Assembly (NCBI GenBank): GCA_016794625.1
Contig: JAEUGY010000105.1
Coordinates: 1-44,111, forward strand
DNA from: Opitutaceae bacterium
GTDB lineage: Bacteria > Verrucomicrobiota > Verrucomicrobiia > Opitutales > Opitutaceae
DNA: 44,111 nt
Reading direction: 5' to 3'
Each line of letters opens with the position of its first letter. The stretch's first letter is position 1. Both the position numbers and the translations under genes were made by a program. Shown here one piece after another: positions 1-8,639 of the stretch. The notes below the pieces were generated by a model. It had not been told where the DNA came from. It worked only from the letters and a program-made list of their open reading frames with translations, and searched no databases.

Positions 1-326
1 TTTTCGCGGGTGAATCCGGAAATGGGACCGGCCAGAAGCCTCACGGCGGCGTAGAGAAAGGCGCCGTGGGTCGCACACACCTCGCCACGGCCATCGTCGC
101 CAATCTGCAACCAGATCCAGGCGGACGTAGCGTCGGCGGACGCGGGCAGATGAGTCGGGCGGCCTCGCGTTGCCACCGCGACCCGCACGCCGCCGGCGGC
201 TCCAGGGGCGTAGGTGGCTCCCGTGAGGCGGGCCAATTCCCGGGCGGCGGTCTGCTCGCCGGGCGTTGCCGCGTCGGCCACGGTCACGGTTTTGATGGGG
301 AGGAGGGGGTTGGGGGAAGATGACAT
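1..326 (-). CDS. 5' part of an unrecognised protein (gene runs off the left edge)
   Basis: The reverse strand is open from an ATG at 326 to the window edge, giving about 108 residues that begin MSSSPNPLLPIKTVTVAD. The segment ...AATPGEQTAARELARLTGA... followed by ...GAFLYAAVRLLAG has the rhythm of the zincin-like N-terminal accessory domains found on several large glycoside hydrolases (GH20/GH67/GH115 type: extended strand, helix ending in ELxxLTG, later a helix with YAAxxLL). That is a pattern resemblance only. There is no signal peptide at this start, and catalytic residues would lie outside the window. The open frame on the opposite strand here looks like a shadow because it is rich in Gly/Arg and has no family pattern. 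Function unknown. Confidence 0.55.
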   Translation of the reverse strand, partial: MSSSPNPLLPIKTVTVADAATPGEQTAARELARLTGATYAPGAAGGVRVAVATRGRPTHLPASADATSAWIWLQIGDDGRGEVCATHGAFLYAAVRLLAGPISGFTRE

Positions 327-479
327 GATTCCTGTCCGCGATGGGAAACCCGGCGAGGGGTGGCAATCGTGAACCGATGCCGTCCCCAACTTTCACCCAA
401 CAATTCCCAAGACATGCATTGTTACCGGCTTGGCGGCGGTGGGACGGCGAGACCGGGACCACCGGGCCGGAATCCGGAA

Positions 480-1814
480 TCAACGGAACAGATTGAGCGA
501 CGCAGTGATCAGCAGGGCGTTGGTGAAATCGATGAGGAAAGCCCCCACTACGGTGACAATGAGAAATGCACGGGGGGCCGGGCCGTAGCGGCGGGCCAGC
601 ACGCGCATCGTGGCCACGGCATTGGATGTGGCGCCGAGGCCGAAGCCGATCACACCCGCGCTCATGGTGGCCGCTTCATAGTCGCGGCCCATGATCGGGA
701 AGACCACCCAGGTGGCGAAAGCGGCGATCAAGACCACTTGCAGGCCCAGAATCGCCAGCATGGGCAGTGCGGCGTGCGCGAGCTGGAGCAATTGCAGGTC
801 CATCATCACCACGGCGAGCAGCCAGGTCAGGCTGAAGGAGGCGATCGCGTCGGTGCGTTCGCTCACGAGCCAGCGTGCGCCGAGCGCGTCGTGCAGGTTG
901 CGGGCCAGCGCCGCCACCAGCATCGAACCCATGTACACGGGAAACGTGATGCCCGCGCGTTGGATTGCGACGCTGAGAAACGCTCCCACCTTGAGACAGA
1001 TCAGCAGCAGGCCCACGTGGACGAGCACACTTCCGGCGTGCTGGGCGAGCTGGCGGGCCTCGACGAGAAACCCGTGCGGTTCCTCGGCGTCCGGGTCGGG
1101 GGTTGCGGTTCGCGGGGCGGGATGCGTCGGCAGGGCGGGAGTTTTCCGGGAGAGCAAACGTCCAGCGACGGGACCGGCGACCAAACCGCCGGCGATGACG
1201 CCGAAGGCGGCGGCGGCGATTCCGATGGCCGCCGCGCCGTCCAATCCCGCCTTTTGAAACTCTGGCGCGAAACCGGCGGAGGTGCCAAACCCTCCCATCA
1301 ACGACACGCTGCTGCACATAATGCCGAGCAAGGGGCTTTCGCCCAGCGCCACGGCGGTGAGCACGCCCGTGGCCGACTGAATCACCGCAAATCCGGTGGC
1401 GAGGCCCAGATAAATCAGCAGGGGCAGTCCTCCGCGCCGGGCGACCGACCAGCTGGCGTTCAAGCCAATGCAGGTGAAAAACAGAATGAGCAGGGGGCGT
1501 TCGACATCGGTCGGCTTGGGCGTGGCCAGGTCCCACTGTGGCAGGACGGGCCAGAGCCAGAGGGGGTGCTGGGTCGAACCGTTGACGGTCAGCCAGCCGG
1601 GGAGCAACTCTCCCACCAGCAGGAGCAGGAGCGCCACGAGGAGGCCGCCGGTGATGGGCGCTGGAATGTTGGAGCGACCCAGCCAGCCCAGGCGTTTGGA
1701 AAGCAGTTCTCCGAGGAGAATGACGGGGATGGCGAGAGCCAGCAGGGTGAACGGACCGATCGCAAGGTATGGGGCTTCGGCGGGAGTCACGGCCAGGAAG
1801 GAGATGGAGCTCAT
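480..1814 (-). CDS. gltS: Sodium/glutamate symporter (GltS family)
   Basis: A 444-aa inner-membrane carrier of about ten or more hydrophobic segments, close to the usual GltS length of about 400 aa. Seen features: an N-terminal segment with PAPITGG (around residue 55), the FFTCIGLNAS stretch (around 110), the Gly/Ser-rich MCSSVSLMGGFGTSAGFAPEF re-entrant loop (around 165) and a second similar half ending in GVIGFGLGATSNAVATM (around 395). GltS proteins consist of two inverted repeats, each with a Gly-rich re-entrant loop, and import L-glutamate with Na+. A hydrophilic linker at about 225-245 separates the halves. The ATG at 1814 gives a start just before the first hydrophobic stretch. It is transcribed divergently from the SDR gene across a 197-bp gap that contains a strong hairpin. 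No link to the fucose genes is evident. The family assignment is fairly certain; substrate is inferred. Confidence 0.88.
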   Translation of the reverse strand: MSSISFLAVTPAEAPYLAIGPFTLLALAIPVILLGELLSKRLGWLGRSNIPAPITGGLLVALLLLLVGELLPGWLTVNGSTQHPLWLWPVLPQWDLATPKPTDVERPLLILFFTCIGLNASWSVARRGGLPLLIYLGLATGFAVIQSATGVLTAVALGESPLLGIMCSSVSLMGGFGTSAGFAPEFQKAGLDGAAAIGIAAAAFGVIAGGLVAGPVAGRLLSRKTPALPTHPAPRTATPDPDAEEPHGFLVEARQLAQHAGSVLVHVGLLLICLKVGAFLSVAIQRAGITFPVYMGSMLVAALARNLHDALGARWLVSERTDAIASFSLTWLLAVVMMDLQLLQLAHAALPMLAILGLQVVLIAAFATWVVFPIMGRDYEAATMSAGVIGFGLGATSNAVATMRVLARRYGPAPRAFLIVTVVGAFLIDFTNALLITASLNLFR

Positions 1815-1907
1815 CGCGTCGGAAGTCGTGGTCGCACGGCGGCACTTGGTTTGGTCGGTCGTCCGTCGACCGTCGAGTCCCTAGTGTGGGAGGAGGGATG
1901 GTGCGGG

Positions 1908-1940
1908 GCGTCGGGTGACCGGGAGGACCCGGTCCGACGC
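1908..1940. other. Strong stem-loop in the gltS/SDR intergenic region
   Basis: GCGTCG (1908-1913) pairs with CGACGC (1935-1940) and GACCGGG (1917-1923) pairs with CCCGGTC (1928-1934). Together they form 13 base pairs with one 3-nt bulge (1914-1916) and a 4-nt AGGA loop. It lies 71 nt before the SDR start and about 95 nt before the gltS start. There is no T-tract on either side, so a simple intrinsic terminator is unlikely; a leader structure or operator is possible. Function not known. Confidence 0.45.
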
Positions 1941-2011
1941 GTGAGGTTTTGGGCTTCGCGTCCGTCTCGATTTGAACTTAACTGACCCTCCACCCCCTTC
2001 GTCTTCGCTTT

Positions 2012-2785
2012 ATGACTGCTTTTGCTCCTCGTCTCGCTTCCAAGCACGCCCTTGTGACCGGCGCCGGATCCGGTATCGGTCGGGCCCTCGTTGAACGCTT
2101 CGCCGCGGAAGGCGCAAGTGTCACGGTCCTCGACTTCGGCCGGGAGGCGGCAGAGGCAGTTGCTTCCGCCATTCGTGAGCAGGGGGGGCGGGCGGAGGCT
2201 GCGGCCTGCGACGTTTCGGATGCGGAGGCCGTGCGTGCGGTGTTCGCCGCGTTGCCGCGACTGGATATTCTGGTGAACAATGCGGGCATTGCCCACATCG
2301 GCACCGCGACTTCAACCCAGCCGGCCGATTTTGACCGGGTCTACGCAGTGAACGTGAAGGGGGTGTACCATTGCCTGCATTTCGGCCTGCCGCGGTTGCT
2401 GGAGCAGAAAGGGGGCGTCGTGCTAAACGTCGCGTCGATCGCCTCCAAGGTGGGGCTGCCGGATCGGTTCGCCTACAGCATGACCAAGGGTGCGGTGTTG
2501 AGCATGACCTTGTCGGTGGCCCGGGACTACGTGGCCCAGGGCATCCGCTGCAACTGTATCTGTCCGGCGCGGGTGCACACACCGTTTGTCGACGGCTTCC
2601 TCGCCCGGACCTATCCCGGGCGCGAGGCGGAAATGTTCGCCAAATTGGCCGCCGCGCAGCCGGTCGGTCGCATGGGTGAGCCGGCGGAGATCGCGGCACT
2701 TGCCGCGTTTCTCTGTTCACCGGAAGCGTCCTTCATTACGGGGTCCGCCTACGACATTGATGGCGGCACCACGCTGCTGCGTTGA
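2012..2785 (+). CDS. SDR family oxidoreductase, possibly acting in L-fucose (or other deoxysugar acid) catabolism
   Basis: A 257-aa classical short-chain dehydrogenase/reductase. The Rossmann cofactor loop TGAGSGIG sits at about residue 15, the NNAG motif at about 88, the catalytic Ser at S142 and the YxxxK pair at Y155/K159 (YSMTK). A C-terminal GSAYDIDGG closes the fold as in many sugar and sugar-acid dehydrogenases. An Asp after the second beta strand (TVLDFGRE) favours NAD+ over NADP+, by family knowledge. The ATG at 2012 is the natural start, with no Shine-Dalgarno. It is followed after 50 nt by the GH95 alpha-L-fucosidase on the same strand, so a 2-keto-3-deoxy-L-fuconate or L-fucose dehydrogenase role is plausible. 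SDR sequences alone do not fix substrate. Confidence 0.85.
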   Translation: MTAFAPRLASKHALVTGAGSGIGRALVERFAAEGASVTVLDFGREAAEAVASAIREQGGRAEAAACDVSDAEAVRAVFAALPRLDILVNNAGIAHIGTATSTQPADFDRVYAVNVKGVYHCLHFGLPRLLEQKGGVVLNVASIASKVGLPDRFAYSMTKGAVLSMTLSVARDYVAQGIRCNCICPARVHTPFVDGFLARTYPGREAEMFAKLAAAQPVGRMGEPAEIAALAAFLCSPEASFITGSAYDIDGGTTLLR

Positions 2786-2835
2786 GGCGAGTCCTTGCTC
2801 CGGGTGTGCACGAGGCTTCCACGATCCATTTTCCC

Positions 2836-5460
2836 ATGACTGCACTGCGTTACCTTGCTGCTGGACTGACCCTGTTGGTGGCCGTTGTCGGTGTGCGGGC
2901 GAACCCCGGCCTGGTGCCCACACCGGGGTATTCCCTTCACTATGACCGTCCGGCCGAGGCTTGGACGGAGGCACTGCCTCTGGGCAACGGGCGGATGGGG
3001 GCCATGGTGTTTGGCGGGATCGAGCGCGAGCGATTTCAACTCAACGAAGATACGCTGACCTCGGGCGAACCGCCGTCCGATCTGCGCACCCTTTCGATCC
3101 GGCGGGATCTCGAACACGTCCGCGGGTTGATCCGGGAAGGACGAAATGCCGATGCGGATACGTACGTGACGCGCAACTGGCTGGGACGGAGCCAGCCGTG
3201 TTACCAACCGCTGGGCGACCTCTGGCTCGATTTTGGTCCCGGCGGCCCGGCGGAAGGCTACCGGCGGTGGCTGGACCTGTCGACGGCGACCACGGTGGTG
3301 GCCTACCGGAGGGGGGGCGTGGGCATGGTGCGGGAGTCGTTCCTCAGCGCGGTCGACCAGGCGCTGGTGGTGCGACTTTCGGTGGACCGGACAGCGGCGC
3401 TCAGCTTCAGGGTGTCGTTCTCGTCGGTTCATCCCACGGCCCGGGTCCAGGCAGCGTCCGACACGCTGGTGATGACGGGGCGCCTGCCGGGGTTTGTTGG
3501 ACGTCGGGAGTTGAAGGTGATTGAGCAGTGGGGCGACCAGCACAAGTACCCTGAGAACTTCCTTTCTGATGGTACGCGGCGTCCGCACGCGGCGCAGGTC
3601 CTGTACGGGGACGACATTGATGGCCGGGGCATGGCGTTTGAAACCCGACTGGCCGTGGAGACCGACGGGCGCGTGGTGGTCGATGGGGACGGTCTGAGGG
3701 TGGAGGGGGCGAGCCGGGCCGTCCTGCGCATGACGGCGGGCAGCAGTTACAATGGATTCGACAAGAGTCCGAGTCGCGAAGGCCTGGATCCGGCGGAGCG
3801 TACGCGGCGCGAGTTGACCTCGGCGCTATGGCGCAGCGTGGATGAATTGCGCGCCCGGCATGTGCGTGATTACCGGGCCCTGTTTGATCGTATGGACCTG
3901 GAGCTGGCGGGCGATCCCGCCGTGGAACGGTTGACGACGGACGCCCGGCTGGCCGCTTTCCGGGAAAAGGACGATCCGGCGCTGGTGGCCCTGTTGTTTC
4001 GCTATGCCCGCTACTTGTTGCTGGCCGGATCGCGACCCGGGACCCAGCCGTTGAACCTGCAGGGCATTTGGAACGATCAGGTGATTCCCCCGTGGGCGTC
4101 GAGTTACACGGTCAACATCAATGCCGAGATGAATTATTGGCCCGCCGAGGGTGCAAATCTGGCGGAGACGGCGGAGCCCTTTTTCCGCATGATCAAGGAG
4201 GCATCCGTTACCGGAGCGATAGCGGCGCGCACGATGTACGGACACCGCGGTTGGGTCGTACATCACAACACCTCGCTCTGGCGCGATGCGTTTCCCGTCG
4301 ACGGGCAGGCAAGGGCGGCTTTTTGGAATCTGGCGGCGGGCTGGATGGTGTCGCACCTCTGGGAGCATTGGCTCTACGGAGGCGATCGGCAGTTTCTCGA
4401 AGAACAGGCCTATCCGCTGATGAAAGGGGCGGCGGAGTTTCTCTCGGACTGGCTGAAGGAGGCGGCGGACGGGAAGCTCGTGACTCCGGTCAGCACCTCA
4501 CCCGAAAATGCCTTTGTGGCTCCTGATGGACGGGCGGCCGCGGTCACGGAAGGGACGACCATGGACCTTGCGATCATTCGCGAGCTGTTTGCGCGCACGA
4601 TCGAGGCCTCCACGCTGCTCAATCGCGATCCTGAGCTTCGGGCCGAGCTCGCCGCCAAGCTGGCGCGTCTGGCTCCCTACCGGATTGGGGCGCGCGGACA
4701 ATTGCAGGAATGGAGGGAGGATTACGTGGAGCGGGAGCCAAAGCACCGGCACGTGTCTCACCTCTATGGCCTGCATCCCGGCAATCAGATCAACCCTGAG
4801 ACGGCGCCCGAGCTCTTTCGCGCGGCAGAGCGGACGCTCGAGCTTCGGGGTGATGAGGCCACGGGTTGGTCCATGGGTTGGAAGATCAACCTTTGGGCGC
4901 GGTTGCTCGATGGCGAGCACGCCTACATCATTGTGCGGAACTTGTTCACGCCGGCGGGTGCCGGCATGGCGATGAGCGGTGGAGGACTCTATGCCAACCT
5001 CTTCGACGCGCATCCGCCCTTTCAGATCGATGGAAATTTTGGATACGCGTCCGGCGTCATGGAGATGCTGGTGCAGAGTCACGCCGGGGTGCTGCACCTC
5101 CTGCCGGCGCTGCCTTCGGTCTGGCCCGCGGGCAAGGTCCGGGGCCTGCGGGCGCGGGGTGGGTTCGAAGTCGATCTGGCGTGGGAGAAAGGCCGGCTCA
5201 CGGAGGCGGTGATCCGCTCTCGATTGGGTGGTGTGTGCCGGTTGCGCACACCGCAGGAAGTCGAGGTCGAAGGAGCGACCTCCGTCCAGCCCGCACGCGG
5301 CGTGAACCCCAATCCGTTTTTTCACACGGTGGACCCCGGTCGTCCGGAGATCTCCGCGGGGGCGGTGTTGCCTTCACGTGCCTTGGCGCCCGCTTCGACG
5401 GTCGATTGCGCCACGCGTGCGGGTGACACGCTGCGTGTACGCCCGCGGCTGCGCCCGTAG
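2836..5460 (+). CDS. GH95 alpha-L-fucosidase (or alpha-L-galactosidase), secreted
   Basis: An 874-aa glycoside hydrolase family 95 protein that cleaves terminal alpha-1,2-linked L-fucose (some members L-galactose) by an inverting mechanism. After a signal peptide (MTALRYLAAGLTLLVAVVGVRA) comes the N-terminal beta-sandwich with the family opening WTEALPLGNGRMGAMVFGG (about residue 35). The (alpha/alpha)6 barrel carries NINAEMNYW with N427 and N429, SPEN with E557, and IDGNFG with D732. By position these correspond to the Asn pair, general acid and Asn-activated Asp of the characterised bifidobacterial enzyme AfcA. The motif ATGWSMGWKINLWARL (about 676) is also typical. The frame is open upstream from a TTG at 2782, but the ATG at 2836 is the start that gives a clean signal peptide. 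It probably forms an operon with the preceding SDR gene. Specificity between fucose and galactose cannot be read here. Confidence 0.93.
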   Translation: MTALRYLAAGLTLLVAVVGVRANPGLVPTPGYSLHYDRPAEAWTEALPLGNGRMGAMVFGGIERERFQLNEDTLTSGEPPSDLRTLSIRRDLEHVRGLIREGRNADADTYVTRNWLGRSQPCYQPLGDLWLDFGPGGPAEGYRRWLDLSTATTVVAYRRGGVGMVRESFLSAVDQALVVRLSVDRTAALSFRVSFSSVHPTARVQAASDTLVMTGRLPGFVGRRELKVIEQWGDQHKYPENFLSDGTRRPHAAQVLYGDDIDGRGMAFETRLAVETDGRVVVDGDGLRVEGASRAVLRMTAGSSYNGFDKSPSREGLDPAERTRRELTSALWRSVDELRARHVRDYRALFDRMDLELAGDPAVERLTTDARLAAFREKDDPALVALLFRYARYLLLAGSRPGTQPLNLQGIWNDQVIPPWASSYTVNINAEMNYWPAEGANLAETAEPFFRMIKEASVTGAIAARTMYGHRGWVVHHNTSLWRDAFPVDGQARAAFWNLAAGWMVSHLWEHWLYGGDRQFLEEQAYPLMKGAAEFLSDWLKEAADGKLVTPVSTSPENAFVAPDGRAAAVTEGTTMDLAIIRELFARTIEASTLLNRDPELRAELAAKLARLAPYRIGARGQLQEWREDYVEREPKHRHVSHLYGLHPGNQINPETAPELFRAAERTLELRGDEATGWSMGWKINLWARLLDGEHAYIIVRNLFTPAGAGMAMSGGGLYANLFDAHPPFQIDGNFGYASGVMEMLVQSHAGVLHLLPALPSVWPAGKVRGLRARGGFEVDLAWEKGRLTEAVIRSRLGGVCRLRTPQEVEVEGATSVQPARGVNPNPFFHTVDPGRPEISAGAVLPSRALAPASTVDCATRAGDTLRVRPRLRP

Positions 5461-5545
5461 GGGAGCGCCGCAGTGCGATCGCGGGATGAAGGCTGGCCCG
5501 GGACCGGACCCGACATCAGTCGATGGTCGGGGACGGGACCGTTCT

Positions 5546-6397
5546 TTAGGGTTTGGCTTTGGTTTGTTTCCAAACCTTGTCGAGTTCTCCGCGGAGCACG
5601 GCGGCATCGGGCCACGCGCCCGGCAGTCCGGTGATATTGTAGCCGGCTCCGCCCGCATGGTAGGGGCCCATTTCGGGGCAGACGAACAGGGTGCGGTCGC
5701 GGTTGCGCGGGGCGGACTTCCAGCAGGTGAAAAGCGCGCGGACAAATTCCAGGTAGGATTTCACCTCGTCCGTCAGGGCGCCGCGGTGGGTGACGGGGAC
5801 CTGGCAATGATGGCCGTTGAAGGGCCGGCAGTGTGACTGGTCGGAGTTTTGCACCAAGTCGGGATGATCCAGTAGCCGGGCGGCGTAGTTGGCGGGACCC
5901 AGGTGTTTGACGACGGAAAAGTGGGAGAAGTCGAAGTTGATCTTGATCATCTCCCCGGTGGCGCGGTGGAAGCGCTCGGCGATCTCGTAGGTTTTTTCCG
6001 GCGTTTCGGTGCAGCAGTCACGATGCACTTCAAGGGAAGGGACGACCCCGCCGATTTTTTCCGCGGCGCGCACGAGGGCGATCCAGTGTTTTGTGGCGAG
6101 TGCCGGCGGAGTGTCGTGGTCGTCGAGCTGCACGTTGATGTGCACGGCGCCGGCTTCCTTCTGCGCCTGGATCAAAGCGGTGAACTCGGTCGGGTCGTTG
6201 GTGGAGATGAAGCCGAGCAGATGCTTCAATCCGTAGTTTTCGGCGTGACGACGGTGGTCGGGCGTGAGCGCGGTGGTGATACCGTCGAATCCGGAGGCGG
6301 CGATCGTCTTGATTTTTCTTTCGAGCGACCACTCCCGGGCAGGCGAGGGGTGTCCGACGAGCGACCAGAGGTTGGCGATGTGGGCGATGGTGGGCAT
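5546..6397 (-). CDS. Sugar phosphate isomerase/epimerase family protein (xylose isomerase-like TIM barrel)
   Basis: A 283-aa protein of the AP-endonuclease-2/xylose isomerase-like TIM-barrel superfamily. The barrel strands can be followed: IAHIANLWSLVG at the start, SGFDGITTAL, LKHLLGFISTND, AVHINVQLDDHD, GGVVPSLEVHRDCC (a candidate metal-binding Glu/His), MIKINFDFSHFSVV (Asp/His), SHCRPFNGHHCQVPV and TLFVCPEMGP (Glu). Such Glu-Asp-His-Glu sets bind a divalent metal in this superfamily. The frame is open to an ATG at 6535, but the family-like sequence begins at the ATG at 6397 (MPTIAHIANLW), where a C/T-rich tract precedes the codon. It lies tail to tail with the GH95 gene. Substrate unknown; a keto-sugar epimerase or isomerase is the usual guess. 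Confidence 0.8.
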   Translation of the reverse strand: MPTIAHIANLWSLVGHPSPAREWSLERKIKTIAASGFDGITTALTPDHRRHAENYGLKHLLGFISTNDPTEFTALIQAQKEAGAVHINVQLDDHDTPPALATKHWIALVRAAEKIGGVVPSLEVHRDCCTETPEKTYEIAERFHRATGEMIKINFDFSHFSVVKHLGPANYAARLLDHPDLVQNSDQSHCRPFNGHHCQVPVTHRGALTDEVKSYLEFVRALFTCWKSAPRNRDRTLFVCPEMGPYHAGGAGYNITGLPGAWPDAAVLRGELDKVWKQTKAKP

Positions 6398-6521
6398 GGA
6401 GGAAATGGTGGCGGGGGAGCGCCGCATTACCCTTGCGTGGAGGGCGCGGATGAAAGGTGCAAGCAGATGATCGGCTTCGCGGACACCGGAAAGAAAAAAC
6501 GCAATGCGACAGTGGGCGGCC

Positions 6522-6552
6522 GGATCCGCGTTCACAAAAGAACGGATCCCGG
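6522..6552 (-). terminator. Possible intrinsic terminator downstream of the orphan gene
   Basis: GGATCC (6522-6527) pairs with GGATCC (6544-6549) and GTTC (6530-6533) pairs with GAAC (6540-6543), with a 2-nt bulge and an ACAAAA loop. On the reverse strand it lies about 95 nt past the stop of the orphan gene, and a T6 run (A6 on the + strand at 6494-6499) follows some 22 nt later. The distance between stem and T-run makes this uncertain. Confidence 0.3.
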
Positions 6553-6644
6553 ACGATCGGCTGGTTTCACGCAGCCCGCGTGCGCGTCACCCCCCACTGA
6601 CGGACCTTTCCGACGTGAAGCGCAGGTCGATTCGCCTTCCGCCG

Positions 6645-7457
6645 TTATCCACCAGAGACGGATCTCTCGAGTACCTGGAGGAGCGGTCCCCACGACGTCC
6701 CGGCAGGATCTTCCAATCCGGGAAGAAACGTCTCACGTCGAGTCACCGCACGACCTTCGGTTGCTGAGCCCTGCCAGAACGTGACGGTGCGTGTCACCTG
6801 ATAATCATTTGGGTCGAGACGAGAGGGACGTGCGAACTCCAACGTTTGTTGACTCACCCCAAAGCCCCCGAAGTGGGCCGTGAGGGCGGGTGAAAGCGCA
6901 AGGAGTGTGACCTTCGCCACGTCCTTTCCCAGTGCCGCCTCGACCGAAGACTCGAAGGAAGCTTTGAGCCAGGCTCCCATTTCCGGGTAGGGAGGGATGT
7001 CCAAAGCGTAGCTGTGAACATTCAAACGACCCACCGAAGCGATCGAAGCCTCGTGACGGTGACGCAGGGTTTGGGTGTGCACCGCCACGGCACCGAGGGC
7101 GAGCCACTGTTCAGGAGTAAGGGCGAGTGCGGTATTGGCGGCGAGCTGCTGAAGTTGAATGACTTCTGCCAGGACCGAAGGTTGGTCAGGAAAAAGACCC
7201 GCGGGCGAAGGCTCGAGAGGGATCGACCCTGAATCAGCGCGCTCCGACTTTCGGGACTCCGCTCCGCCGCGGACGGCCGACGTGTCGAAGTTTGAGACTG
7301 CTCTCTTAGCCGGAAAGGCCCGTGGTTTTCCGGGTCCGAGAGAGCTTTCGTAGGCTGTTAAGTGGCTAATCAGAAATAGTTTAGATATGGAGTAGGAGAT
7401 CCCCACTATACCTATGACAAGCCCGAGGAGAGGCAGAAATCGCCGATGACCGACCAT
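6645..7457 (-). CDS. Orphan membrane-anchored protein of unknown function
   Basis: A 270-aa open frame from an ATG at 7457. Residues about 6-32 form one hydrophobic segment (FLPLLGLVIGIVGISYSISKLFLI), likely a signal anchor. A polar, Ser/Gly-rich linker follows to about residue 90, then a soluble region with a helical stretch around SVLAEVIQLQQLAANTALALTPEQWLALGA and a beta-rich end (TLLALSPALTAHFGG...YQVTRTVTFWQG). Codon use is normal for the window, and the hydrophobic start argues for a real gene. I do not recognise a family. Its upstream side is directly adjacent to the RAYT element with its AT-rich leader and repeats, so it may mark the edge of an acquired or rearranged segment. Confidence 0.6.
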   Translation of the reverse strand: MVGHRRFLPLLGLVIGIVGISYSISKLFLISHLTAYESSLGPGKPRAFPAKRAVSNFDTSAVRGGAESRKSERADSGSIPLEPSPAGLFPDQPSVLAEVIQLQQLAANTALALTPEQWLALGAVAVHTQTLRHRHEASIASVGRLNVHSYALDIPPYPEMGAWLKASFESSVEAALGKDVAKVTLLALSPALTAHFGGFGVSQQTLEFARPSRLDPNDYQVTRTVTFWQGSATEGRAVTRRETFLPGLEDPAGTSWGPLLQVLERSVSGG

Positions 7458-7522
7458 TCCGAAGTAGGTATTTCACCCTGGGTGCCGGCGAGTGAATTCT
7501 TGCCCGTATCATTACTCCCCCA

Positions 7523-7564
7523 CCGGTTAAGGGACAGGCAACAAATACCCGGTTAAGGGACAGG
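7523..7564 (-). repeat. Left pair of RAYT-associated repeats
   Basis: Two perfect direct copies of CCGGTTAAGGGACAGG, 26 bp apart, at 7523-7538 and 7549-7564. Read on the reverse strand they are CCTGTCCCTTAACCGG, so they oppose the right-hand pair at 8835-8875. The second copy read on the reverse strand (TAAAATCCACCTGTCCCTT) matches the copy at 18092-18110 in all but one position. Confidence 0.8.
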
Positions 7565-7627
7565 TGGATTTTATAAAGATATTTGATTGCAAATGCATAA
7601 ATATATCATTTAAACAACCGTCATTCC

Positions 7628-8629
7628 ATGAGACACGCGCGCCTGAAGCTAAGTTCGGAAGATTCCGTGGCTGCGTATCATGTTATAAGCCGGACAGTTA
7701 ATGGGGAACGGTTGCTGGATGACGACTGCAAGAAGGTCCTGCAAAAGCAGATCTGGCAGGTCGCAGACTACTGCGGAGTCCGCATTCTGACCTACGCGTT
7801 GCTCAGCAATCACTTTCATCTTCTGGTACTGGTTCCCCGACGGGAACCGGTATCCGATCAAGAATTGCTTCGCCGCTACCGCGTTCTCTATCCGAGCCCC
7901 ACCCGTTATCAGTCCGTACGCATCAAGGTGATTGAGTCTCAATTGGCCACCAACGGGCCGCTCGCTGTAGCGTGGCGAAAACAGCAGCTGGCCCTGATGG
8001 GAGATTTGTCTCCATTCGTTCAGATCCTAAAGCAGCGCTTTTCCATTTGGTTTAATCACAAACACAATCGCTTCGGGACGCTTTGGGCTGAGCGCTTCAA
8101 GAGCGACCTGGTTGAACCGGCTCTGCACGCCTTGCGAACGGCCGCCGCGTACATCGACTTAAACAGTATCCGTGCCGGCCTAGTTTCCGACCCGAAGGAT
8201 TACCGGTTTTGCGGCTATGCCGAGGCCGTGGCCGGTGTCAAACGGGCTCAGGCAGGACTATTTTGCATCTTTGGTCATGGCACCTGGGATCACGTGCAAT
8301 CCACGTATCGCTGCTTTTTGTATGCGTCTGGTACGGTGGAAAAGGAAGGGAAAGCCTGCATCGATCGGAAGGCTTTCGAGGCGGTGATAAAGGCGGGCGG
8401 AAAGCTTCCCCTTGCGTCTGCGTTGTTGTGTCGAAATCGATACTTTTCCGATGGGGCGGTTCTCGGTTCGCAGGCCTATGTCCGCGCGCAGCTGGATCTG
8501 TACCGGCAGAAGACGGGAAGGCGCCGCAAGATGGACATCCAACTTCTGCCCGCCGACATCACCGACTGGGGAGATCTCGCGGTGCTACGATCTTTGCGGA
8601 AGAACGCGATTACATTTCCTTCAGTGTAG
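7628..8629 (+). CDS. REP-associated tyrosine transposase (RAYT, Y1 HUH family)
   Basis: A 333-aa transposase of the IS200-like Y1 superfamily. The HUH metal-binding motif is NHFHLLV with H62 and H64, preceded by the strand VRILTYALLS. The helix carrying the likely nucleophilic tyrosine is TAAAYIDLNSIRAGLV with Y175, a position typical of RAYTs (family pattern YIxxNPVRAGL). RWG-type residues are replaced by FGTLWAERFKS at about 149. The C-terminal 130 residues are longer than in IS200 TnpA. These enzymes nick single-stranded DNA at palindromic repeats. The ATG at 7628 follows an AT-rich leader with no clear Shine-Dalgarno. Flanking repeats and a 3' hairpin support its assignment as an active or recently active element. 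The frame is intact. Confidence 0.9.
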   Translation: MRHARLKLSSEDSVAAYHVISRTVNGERLLDDDCKKVLQKQIWQVADYCGVRILTYALLSNHFHLLVLVPRREPVSDQELLRRYRVLYPSPTRYQSVRIKVIESQLATNGPLAVAWRKQQLALMGDLSPFVQILKQRFSIWFNHKHNRFGTLWAERFKSDLVEPALHALRTAAAYIDLNSIRAGLVSDPKDYRFCGYAEAVAGVKRAQAGLFCIFGHGTWDHVQSTYRCFLYASGTVEKEGKACIDRKAFEAVIKAGGKLPLASALLCRNRYFSDGAVLGSQAYVRAQLDLYRQKTGRRRKMDIQLLPADITDWGDLAVLRSLRKNAITFPSV

Positions 8630-8639
8630 CGTCGGAGGT

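Noticed and set aside
360..1985. 541-codon open frame on the + strand opposite gltS
   Set aside because: Its translation is rich in Gly, Arg, Gln and His without any fold pattern, while the reverse strand reads as a clear GltS. It is a shadow of high GC codon use.
5509..5531. CCCGAC...GTCGGG stem after the GH95 gene as a terminator
   Set aside because: Six pairs, an 11-nt loop and no T-run immediately after it; too weak to list as a feature.
7523..7564. CRISPR-like short repeats
   Set aside because: Only two copies per cluster, with the remainder facing the other way, no array of spacers and no cas genes. They fit RAYT-associated repeats.
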